Source: Deltaproteobacteria bacterium
GTDB lineage: Bacteria > SAR324 > NAC60-12
Direction of reading: 5' to 3'
Length of the DNA stretch: 7,325 bases
NCBI GenBank assembly: GCA_002707655.1
Contig: PANO01000061.1
Location: 4,594-11,918, forward strand
The first letter of the stretch is position 1. Every line of letters begins with the position of its first letter. The notes below the pieces were generated by a model. It made no database searches, was not told the origin of the DNA, and worked only from the letters and a program-made list of their open reading frames with translations. Position numbers and translations under genes: made by a program. This document shows, piece after piece, positions 1-5,631 of this stretch.

Positions 1-1100
1 GTCAGGGTGGCTACGCGGCTGGAGTGTCCGGACGTGGTGGGATCGCGGGACTCGATCGCTTTGACGCTGGCATTGATGAAGCCATCGAAAAGGATGTGGA
101 TAGAACCGAGTAACTGGGCGTTGCTGAGCGCCGTCGCCGCCTGCGAAGCGATGGATTCGATCACCCGCAGATCTTCGTTGTCGAAGGAGCAGACCTCCTT
201 GAGGATGTCCGCAACATCACCAAGCACCTGCTCCCGGTGTTGCTTGCGGTTGAGCAGTTGGAGGACGCCGGCGACCCGTCCCTCGTGGGTGAGCAAGGGA
301 ACCGTGAGCATCGACTTGGTGCGATAGCCGTAGCGTTTGTCCACCGCCTTGCCGCCCCACTGCACCGCTCCATCCGGGGGCAGGTCGTAAACATCGTCAA
401 GCAAGATCGGCTTGCCCGTGAGGATGACCTGTCCGCAGATCGAATCCGGTGTGATCGCCAGCAAAATCGCCTCGGCAGACATCTTCCGAGAATCGTTGAT
501 GAGGACTTCAAAATGTAGCTGCTGGTTGGCAAGGTAATTGTTCGGGTCTTCCGGTTCATCTGGAATCGGCTCCAGCAAGTAGAGGCTGCCGCCATCGGCG
601 TGCGTGAGTTTCATTGCGTTGGCGATGATCAGTCGCAGAAGCCGCGTCAGGTTCTTCTCCCCGGAAAGCGAGACTCCGATCTCGTTGAGTTCCTCCAGTC
701 GGTTCCGCTGTTCTCCCAGCGCTTCCTCCAGCGCTTGGAGACGATTCCGAGCGGCAAGCGTCTCCAACCCTTGCAAGATCAGAAACTCCCAGCGGCTCTC
801 GGTGAGTCCTGCTGCCGAAACCCAGCCCAGCAGTTTTTCCGAGTCTCCAGTCAACTCCGGACGCGATCCGAAATCGAGCAACAAGGCTCCGGTTTCCGGG
901 GGAAACTCCTGTTGCGCCTGCTCCCACTCGCCATAGGCCTCCTCGTCAATCACGATCAGGCGGGGCTGTCCTGGTGTTCCTGCAATCTCCTTGAGTTTCT
1001 GGTACTGCCGAACCACCACCTGCGTTTGAATGGACTCTGGCACCTGACAGGCCGTTTCCTTGCTCCGTGTTTTTGGAATCCACAGTTCCGGTTGACTCAT
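1..1100 (-). CDS. GAF domain / HD-GYP cyclic-di-GMP phosphodiesterase, C-terminus cut by window edge
   Basis: Reading from the ATG at 1100 there are 366 full codons without a stop before the left edge. A GAF sensor domain spans roughly residues 140-332, with the typical stretch YGYRTKSMLTVPLL near 257-270 and GVLQLLN near 278-284. Residues about 115-140 look like a short coiled coil. From about residue 335 the sequence enters an HD-GYP domain: ASVKAIESRDPTTSGHSSRV (344-363) matches the family start, including the conserved His359. The HD and GYP catalytic motifs lie beyond the edge. HD-GYP enzymes hydrolyse cyclic-di-GMP in the cytoplasm, and the GAF domain would tune this in response to a ligand. 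Residues about 46-112 (RLIVIDEE, GALLLDFG) could be a degenerate receiver-like domain, which is inference only. The start is supported by GGAGG at 1105-1109, 4 nt upstream. The gene is divergent from the thioesterase gene. Confidence 0.85.
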   Translation of the reverse strand, partial: MSQPELWIPKTRSKETACQVPESIQTQVVVRQYQKLKEIAGTPGQPRLIVIDEEAYGEWEQAQQEFPPETGALLLDFGSRPELTGDSEKLLGWVSAAGLTESRWEFLILQGLETLAARNRLQALEEALGEQRNRLEELNEIGVSLSGEKNLTRLLRLIIANAMKLTHADGGSLYLLEPIPDEPEDPNNYLANQQLHFEVLINDSRKMSAEAILLAITPDSICGQVILTGKPILLDDVYDLPPDGAVQWGGKAVDKRYGYRTKSMLTVPLLTHEGRVAGVLQLLNRKQHREQVLGDVADILKEVCSFDNEDLRVIESIASQAATALSNAQLLGSIHILFDGFINASVKAIESRDPTTSGHSSRVATL

Positions 1101-1104
1101 CTTG

Positions 1105-1109
1105 CCTCC
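1105..1109 (-). promoter_or_regulatory. Ribosome binding site of the GAF/HD-GYP gene
   Basis: On the minus strand these bases read GGAGG, 4 nt before the ATG at 1100. This supports that start over the longer in-frame alternatives. Confidence 0.6.
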
Positions 1110-1169
1110 AATCCCCACTTGTCATTGTTGTTGTTGCAACCAGCACTTTCCCACACCCTCCGGGACTCT

Positions 1170-1198
1170 GCAAGTGCTATGACACCTCCAGCACTTGC
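1170..1198. repeat. Perfect 9-bp inverted repeat, probable operator
   Basis: Arms GCAAGTGCT (1170-1178) and AGCACTTGC (1190-1198) are exact reverse complements separated by 11 bp, so the arm centres are 20 bp (about two helical turns) apart. A third near-copy, AGCACTTTC, lies at 1142-1150. No T-run follows on either strand, so a terminator is unlikely. The right arm overlaps the proposed -35 box of the thioesterase promoter. The inner bases fit the T-N11-A pattern of LysR-type sites, but the regulator is not in the window and its family is a guess. Confidence 0.55.
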
Positions 1199-1224
1199 CA
1201 ACGAACGGAACAGTGCGCTACGAT
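1195..1224 (+). promoter_or_regulatory. Candidate sigma70-type promoter for the thioesterase gene
   Basis: TTGCCA (1195-1200, 5 of 6 to TTGACA) is followed after 18 bp by TACGAT (1219-1224, 4 of 6 to TATAAT). This would give a transcript start near 1231 and a leader of about 40 nt. The -35 box overlaps the right arm of the inverted repeat, as expected for a regulated promoter. It was found by eye only, and such matches also arise by chance. Confidence 0.4.
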
Positions 1225-1269
1225 CCTTGATCATCGGTTCAACTTTAAGACCATTTCCTTGCCCAAGCC

Positions 1270-1731
1270 ATGACCGCACCCACATTCCCGGATTCCGCTG
1301 AAGAAACCCGCGCCCATTTCGGCAAGTTCATCTCCACCCCCACGCGCTGGATGGACAACGACATGTACGGGCACGTCAACAACGTCGTGTACTACTCCTA
1401 CTTCGACACCGCCGTCAACGGCAACCTCATCGCAGCAACGGGCCAAGACCTCCGGGAACTTCCGGCACTCGGTATCGTCGCCGAAACGAGCTGCCGCTTT
1501 CTACAAGAACTCAGTTTTCCGGAAATTATTGACGCCGGCCTGCGCATCACCCGCCTTGGCAAACGCAGCGTGATTTACGAAATCGGACTGTTCCGCGCAG
1601 GCAGTGACTCGCCTGCTGCACTCGGACGTTTCGTCCATGTTTATGTGGACCGGGAGCAGCGTCGCCCCCTCCCCATCCCGGACCTCATCCGCAACGCACT
1701 TGTGGAACTGGTGGTGCCGGGAGCAGATTGA
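1270..1731 (+). CDS. Acyl-CoA thioesterase, 4HBT-like hotdog fold
   Basis: The 153-residue product has the length and layout of a single-domain 4-hydroxybenzoyl-CoA thioesterase/YbgC/FadM-type enzyme, which hydrolyses acyl-CoA or a related thioester in the cytoplasm. The signature RWMDNDMYGHVNNVVYYSYF (residues 26-45) contains the probable catalytic Asp31 and the GHVNN turn. The later strands GLRITRLGKRSVIYEIGLF (90-108) and ALGRFVHVYVD (117-127) complete the hotdog pattern. The substrate cannot be read from the sequence. No signal peptide is seen. The ATG at 1270 is the only sensible start before the signature, yet no clear Shine-Dalgarno lies before it. Third codon positions look strongly C-biased, unlike the minus-strand genes (by eye, not counted). 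It is the only plus-strand gene here, and its stop is one base from the convergent ATPase stop. Confidence 0.88.
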   Translation: MTAPTFPDSAEETRAHFGKFISTPTRWMDNDMYGHVNNVVYYSYFDTAVNGNLIAATGQDLRELPALGIVAETSCRFLQELSFPEIIDAGLRITRLGKRSVIYEIGLFRAGSDSPAALGRFVHVYVDREQRRPLPIPDLIRNALVELVVPGAD

Positions 1732-1732
1732 A

Positions 1733-3283
1733 CTACGTTGCCAGCAACAAGGGCCGCACCTCCCGCCAGTTTGTCAGTTGCTCCTGCACCAAGCGTTGGG
1801 CGGTCTGCTCCATCGTTTGAAAGTGCAAATCCTTGTGCGGCTCCACCAGTTCCCGTCCGGTGTACCCCGCGCGGATGCGGTCCCGCACCAACCGATTGAC
1901 CCGCAGCAACTCGTACACCGGAATCCGCCCAGCATAGCCGGTGCCTTGGCAGCGGGGGCAGTCGGGGTTTTCCTCCTTATGCGGACAGAGTTTCCGGACC
2001 AGCCGCTGTGAAACAATCAGTGTGAGGGTGTCCGCGAGCAGGTCACGCGCAATTCCCAAGTTCAGCAGACGCTGCACCGCCGTCACAGCATCGCCGCTGT
2101 GAAGCGTGGACAACACCAAGTGCCCGGTCAGCGCAGCTTTGACGGCCACCTCTGCGGTTTCTTCGTCTCGAATCTCTCCCACCAAAATCACATCCGGGTC
2201 CTGCCGCAAGGAAGCCCGTAGTGCTTCAGCAAAACTCAGTCCCTGTTCTGGGTTCACCGACACTTGTGTGATTCCGGAAACCTGATACTCGACTGGGTTT
2301 TCAATCGTGAAAATGTGGCGTTCACTGGAGTTGAGAGCGTTGAGAATCGCGTAGAGCGTTGTCGTCTTGCCACTGCCCGTCGGTCCCACCATGAGGATCA
2401 ACCCATGAGCGGCCTGGCTGGCTTGTTCCAGCGCCTCCATATCTTGTTTGAGAAAGCCCAAAGCTTCCAGCCGATGCTGCACCGGCATTTGGTCGAGCAA
2501 TCGCAACACCAGCTTTTCTCCGTTGATTCCGGGCATGCTCGAAACCCGCAGGTCAAACTCCCGGCCACTGCGGGAGTGGTAAGCGGCATGTCCATCCTGC
2601 GGGCGCCTCCGGATGGCGATGTCCATGCCCGCCAACAGCTTGATGTGAGAGAAGAGCGAAGGCTGGAGCGACTTTGGCAGCAGTGGACCGGGCTGGAGAA
2701 TGCCGTCCACTCGAAAACGCACCTGCACTCCCTCCGGCACTGACTCCAAATGAATATCGGAACTCCGATGGTGAACCGCTTCTTCCAACAACGACTGGAG
2801 TTTGGGTGCTGCCGCCTCAAGCGTGGAGGCATCCTGCGAGCGCTGTGGATGAGCCATCGCGGCCACCAACCAACTCAAGCGGGCGTGGGAGGTCAGCCGC
2901 CACTGGATCGGGCTTCCGGGTTCCAGTTCCAGTCGATTCATGGCAAGCCAATCCGCTTGCACCGTCAACACCCCAATCCGTGCCTGCTCGTCTCCCATGA
3001 GTACAATGCCGGTTTGCGCGTAAACCTCGCGGCAGCGACCCGCTTCCGGAAATGGGGACAAGGAAGCCGTTGACTCTGCAAGCAAGGGCAGGCCATAGCG
3101 TTTGGAGAGCAGGGGCAGGAGAGCGTCTTCGGCAAGCAGCTCCATCCCCAACAACTGCCGAAGCTGCTCCAAATCGGGAAGTCGTTCGGCATGATCGCCA
3201 AGCTGCCCCAGCAACTCCTCATTGAGTAGGTTCTGTTGGATCAACCCTTCCAGCAATCCGGTGTCGCCATCGGCTGCGCTCAC
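1733..3283 (-). CDS. GspE/PilB-family type II secretion or type IV pilus ATPase
   Basis: The 516-residue protein has an N-terminal GspE/PilB-type domain (about 1-155) and a secretion NTPase core (about 160-516). Visible motifs are SSDIHLE (174-180), Walker A GPTGSGKTT (300-308), Asp box TIENPVEY (326-333), Walker B VILVGEIRD (365-373) and His box HLVLSTLHSGD (388-398). These hexameric ATPases drive pseudopilus or pilus assembly from the cytoplasmic face of the inner membrane. The zinc subdomain is altered. The usual two CxxC pairs, 20-30 residues apart, are reduced to C433-P-H435 and C442-P-R-C445, and then GTGYAGR follows as normal. The ATPase core appears intact. The start is GTG at 3283, overlapping the ftsQ stop as GTGA with no strong Shine-Dalgarno, which suggests coupling. 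No other T2SS or pilus gene is in view, so GspE and PilB cannot be told apart. Confidence 0.92.
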   Translation of the reverse strand: MSAADGDTGLLEGLIQQNLLNEELLGQLGDHAERLPDLEQLRQLLGMELLAEDALLPLLSKRYGLPLLAESTASLSPFPEAGRCREVYAQTGIVLMGDEQARIGVLTVQADWLAMNRLELEPGSPIQWRLTSHARLSWLVAAMAHPQRSQDASTLEAAAPKLQSLLEEAVHHRSSDIHLESVPEGVQVRFRVDGILQPGPLLPKSLQPSLFSHIKLLAGMDIAIRRRPQDGHAAYHSRSGREFDLRVSSMPGINGEKLVLRLLDQMPVQHRLEALGFLKQDMEALEQASQAAHGLILMVGPTGSGKTTTLYAILNALNSSERHIFTIENPVEYQVSGITQVSVNPEQGLSFAEALRASLRQDPDVILVGEIRDEETAEVAVKAALTGHLVLSTLHSGDAVTAVQRLLNLGIARDLLADTLTLIVSQRLVRKLCPHKEENPDCPRCQGTGYAGRIPVYELLRVNRLVRDRIRAGYTGRELVEPHKDLHFQTMEQTAQRLVQEQLTNWREVRPLLLAT

Positions 3284-4230
3284 TGGAGCAGACTCACACG
3301 GTCGGGGTGTCGGAGATCGACCATCTGCGGCTTCTTCAGCGTCCCCAGCAACGAGGGGTAGAGCTTCCGGAACTGCTCCACCCGGTTAGCAAATCCGACT
3401 CTGCCAAGCTGTACCTCCAAGGGCTTGCGGCGTCCGTCCACCGAGACCACCAGTTTGAGGTTCTGTGGTTCCGACAAATCCACCCGCAGTGCCGCGCGGG
3501 TGGCCTGCGGCATCTCGGCGAGTTCCTGCAAGATCTCCAGTCCTTGGGCCAGCACTGAGGATTGCAGTTGCATGCCGGGTTGTAACGCTTGGGTGCGCAG
3601 CCCTGTGACCAAGATGAGGCGGGCATCTTCTGCCGAAAAACGCCCGCTGACGATGCGTTGGAGAACACGCTGTTCAGCATCGATCAGGAACACCTCGTTA
3701 GCCGCTTGCAGACGGGCTACGGGTTGATGCTCCTGAATGTTGAGATGCAAACGATGGGGGAACTGACGGCGCAAGTCCACCTCGCGGACCAAGGGATGCG
3801 CGCGCAACCGGGTAGCGAGTTCGTAGGGATCAATGTTGAGCAGGGCTTCTCCGGGCTTCAGGCCAACGCCACCTAACAACTCCTGCTCGGTGAGCCGATT
3901 CAGTCCGTGAATGCGAATGTTTTTGAGGGGTTGCTGAAAGTAGGGGATCGCCACCAGTGCGGTGCCCCACACCATCCAGCCTACCGCAGCCATCAGCAAG
4001 GTGGAACTGAGGGTCAGCATCAACCCCCGGATGAGGTGCCGCGACTCAACCGGATCGCCCGTCACGAACAGCCGCGTCCAGAACGGTTTCGACAGTGGTG
4101 AGACGGAGTGGGTGCGGCGTTTTCCCGGATCCGCGATCACTGCCGACCCGCCTTCCTTGCGGAGGAGACGTGTGCGCGACTTCGGGTACCGGGGCGTTCG
4201 CCGGTTGGTGAATGCTTTCAGATCCTGCAT
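3280..4230 (-). CDS. ftsQ: Cell division protein FtsQ, POTRA-containing
   Basis: This is a bitopic inner-membrane protein with a basic cytoplasmic tail of about 68 residues. One hydrophobic segment follows (about 69-95, containing TLLMAAVGWMVWGTALVAI), then a POTRA domain (about 104-173: IRIHGLNRLTEQELL, GEALLNIDPYELATRL, LVREVDLRRQFPHRLHL) and the FtsQ beta domain ending VDLRHPDRVSLLQ. FtsQ links early and late divisome proteins through FtsB/FtsL. The position directly after murB is typical of dcw-type clusters. The start is uncertain. I chose the ATG at 4230 (316 aa). An in-frame TTG at 4257 would add nine residues, and neither has a well-spaced Shine-Dalgarno. An in-frame GTG about 30 codons downstream is also possible. 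The gene shares its TGA stop with the GTG start of the ATPase gene. Confidence 0.88.
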   Translation of the reverse strand: MQDLKAFTNRRTPRYPKSRTRLLRKEGGSAVIADPGKRRTHSVSPLSKPFWTRLFVTGDPVESRHLIRGLMLTLSSTLLMAAVGWMVWGTALVAIPYFQQPLKNIRIHGLNRLTEQELLGGVGLKPGEALLNIDPYELATRLRAHPLVREVDLRRQFPHRLHLNIQEHQPVARLQAANEVFLIDAEQRVLQRIVSGRFSAEDARLILVTGLRTQALQPGMQLQSSVLAQGLEILQELAEMPQATRAALRVDLSEPQNLKLVVSVDGRRKPLEVQLGRVGFANRVEQFRKLYPSLLGTLKKPQMVDLRHPDRVSLLQ

Positions 4231-4263
4231 GGATGGCTTGCAGCGTCCTTGCTGCAATGCGGG

Positions 4264-5274
4264 TTAGGAAACAGGACTGGATGACGCCAGAAGCGGCACA
4301 AGTGTTTCAAACGGTAACGGCTTAAGGTGCTGCACTTCCGGTTCCAAACGGATGCCGTGATCCTGAAACACACGCTCCTGCGCCTGTTCAATCAGGGCGA
4401 GTGCGTCTGCTGCCGTACCCTCACCTCGGTTCACGATAAAGTTTGCGTGCAGCGAACTGATCTGCATTCCGCCGCGCACCGCGCCCTTGAGTCCGGACGC
4501 CTCAATCAACCGAGCCGCGTGGTCGCCTTCTGGATTCTTGAAGACCGAACCACAGTTGGGCTGGTTGCGTGGTTGCTTTTCCTCCCGGAAGCGCAAGCAG
4601 GCGTCCACTTGTTTGCGAACTTCCGGAGGTTGGGATTCACGCAGCTCAAAGGTCGCGTGGGTCACGAGCACTCCGTTACAGGCATTGAGTCCCGAAAAAC
4701 GATAGTGGAATTCAATGGCCTCGGCAGGAGCGTGACGCAAGTTGCCCCCCATGTCCAGCCAGCAGACCTCCCGGAGGAAATCCACGATTTCGCCACCATG
4801 CGCTCCAGCGTTCATCGCCACTGCCCCCCCGATGGTTCCGGGAACCCCGACGAGAAATTCCATCCCGCCCCAACCGGGTTCGATGCAACGCTGGGCAAAG
4901 GTCACATCGGCAAGCGCCGCGCCAACCCTCACGGTCTGAGGGGCTTCCAACGGCACCCAATCCTTGAAGCCCTTGCCCAAGTGCAGCACCAGCCCCCGCC
5001 AGCCCTCGTCGGGCACCAGCAGGTTCGACCCCTTGCCGATCACTGTCCACGGCACCCGCTGCTTCTGGATGAAGGGCAGGAGTTGCGCGAGGTCGTCCAG
5101 CGATTGCACGTCAACCACGCAATCCGCCACGCCCCCAATGCGCCAAGTGTTGAGGCGTTTCAGCGACTCGTCCCAGCGCACCCGCGAGTGTAGCCGCAGT
5201 GCAGCAAGCGCCGTTCGCCACTCCGGAACCACGGTTGCCCTCCGCACAGCCGCCGCTGCGGTTCCGGGCAGCAT
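4264..5274 (-). CDS. murB: UDP-N-acetylenolpyruvoylglucosamine reductase (UDP-N-acetylmuramate dehydrogenase) MurB
   Basis: MurB reduces UDP-GlcNAc-enolpyruvate to UDP-MurNAc with NADPH and FAD in the cytoplasm, the second committed step of peptidoglycan precursor synthesis. The 336 residues show NTWRIGGVAD (42-51), the FAD-binding VIGKGSNLLV (78-87), GVPGTIGGAVAMNAGAHGGE (143-162), FHYRFSGLN (189-197), and the catalytic segment CGSVFKNPEG (241-250), whose Ser243 is the expected proton donor. SLHANFIVN (274-282) and EPEVQHL (311-317), with the conserved Glu, complete the active site. The short form of the substrate-binding region suggests a type II enzyme. About 25 extra residues precede the core. 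The start ATG at 5274 has GAGG 5 nt upstream and follows the rsfS TAG stop directly. The TAA stop lies 33 bp before the chosen ftsQ start. Confidence 0.96.
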   Translation of the reverse strand: MLPGTAAAAVRRATVVPEWRTALAALRLHSRVRWDESLKRLNTWRIGGVADCVVDVQSLDDLAQLLPFIQKQRVPWTVIGKGSNLLVPDEGWRGLVLHLGKGFKDWVPLEAPQTVRVGAALADVTFAQRCIEPGWGGMEFLVGVPGTIGGAVAMNAGAHGGEIVDFLREVCWLDMGGNLRHAPAEAIEFHYRFSGLNACNGVLVTHATFELRESQPPEVRKQVDACLRFREEKQPRNQPNCGSVFKNPEGDHAARLIEASGLKGAVRGGMQISSLHANFIVNRGEGTAADALALIEQAQERVFQDHGIRLEPEVQHLKPLPFETLVPLLASSSPVS

Positions 5275-5631
5275 CTAATCCTCGTCTTCCCAAGTCGTCA
5301 TGGGGCAACCTTCATGCAGTTTTTCCAAATCGTAGTAGCTGCGGATTTCCGGATGAAAGATGTGGAGCAGCGCATCACCATAGTCCATCAGAATCCAGTT
5401 TCCTTCGCGCTCGCCCTCCAGCCCCTCCGGGCGCACTCCAAGTTCCTTGAGTCCTTCGCGGACTCGTTCGCACACCCCCCGGCCATGCGCCTGTGAGCGT
5501 GCTTCACAAATCAGCACATAATCGGTGAGTACGGATTTGCCCCGCACATCGAACTGCACCATGTTGTGGGCTTTTGCATTGCGGGCGACTTCGATGATTT
5601 TTGCAACCCGATCTTCTCCTTCCAGCGTCAA
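5275..5631 (-). CDS. rsfS: Ribosome silencing factor RsfS (Iojap/DUF143 family)
   Basis: RsfS binds ribosomal protein uL14 on the 50S subunit and blocks subunit joining under nutrient limitation. With the TTG start at 5631 the product is 118 residues, the normal family length. It shows the core KSVLTDYVLICEARSQAH (32-49) and the C-terminal signature GNWILMDYGDALLHIFHPEI (77-96), then RSYYDLEKLH. The TTG is preceded by AGGAGG at 5635-5640, 3 nt away, and overlaps the stop of the upstream radical SAM gene as TTGA, a layout typical of translational coupling. An in-frame ATG at 5691 would add 20 residues lying inside the radical SAM gene. These residues do not resemble the family, and I see no Shine-Dalgarno before that ATG. 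The TAG stop abuts the murB ATG. Placement with murB and a division gene suggests growth-coordinated expression (inference). Confidence 0.92.
   Translation of the reverse strand: MTLEGEDRVAKIIEVARNAKAHNMVQFDVRGKSVLTDYVLICEARSQAHGRGVCERVREGLKELGVRPEGLEGEREGNWILMDYGDALLHIFHPEIRSYYDLEKLHEGCPMTTWEDED
5280..5283 (-). promoter_or_regulatory. Ribosome binding site of murB
   Basis: On the minus strand this reads GAGG, 5 nt before the murB ATG at 5274. It is embedded in the last codons of rsfS and supports the start directly after the rsfS stop. Confidence 0.45.

Larger units (their letters stand above)
1101..1269. other. Divergent intergenic region
   Basis: This is the only sizeable non-coding stretch in the window. 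It lies between the divergent GAF/HD-GYP and thioesterase genes. Besides the inverted repeat and promoter listed separately, it holds a short TTG triplet run ending in the palindrome GTTGCAAC (1133-1140). For the minus-strand gene the best -35/-10 pair I see is weak: TTGCAG (1173-1168) and GAAAGT (1150-1145). Both overlap copies of the repeated 9-mer. Confidence 0.6.

Noticed and set aside
1133..1140. GTTGCAAC palindrome as a second operator
   Set aside because: It is only 8 bp, at the end of a TTG triplet run, and easily a chance match. No second copy was noticed nearby.
1170..1198. Inverted repeat read as a transcription terminator
   Set aside because: There is no T-run on either strand, and it sits upstream of both divergent genes, where no transcript is expected to end.
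600..1301. Plus-strand open frame (233 codons) opposite the GAF/HD-GYP gene and running into the thioesterase
   Set aside because: It overlaps two well-supported genes in the wrong frame or strand, and its product is low-complexity with no family resemblance.
1943..1985. Frameshift explaining the short zinc loop of the ATPase
   Set aside because: The reading frame and family similarity continue unbroken on both sides (SQRLVRKLCPH before, GTGYAGR after), so an in-frame change is more likely than an error.
4327..5193. Long plus-strand open frame (288 codons) opposite murB
   Set aside because: The opposite strand encodes an unmistakable MurB over the whole stretch. The antisense translation has no recognisable domain and a composition typical of a shadow frame in GC-rich DNA.
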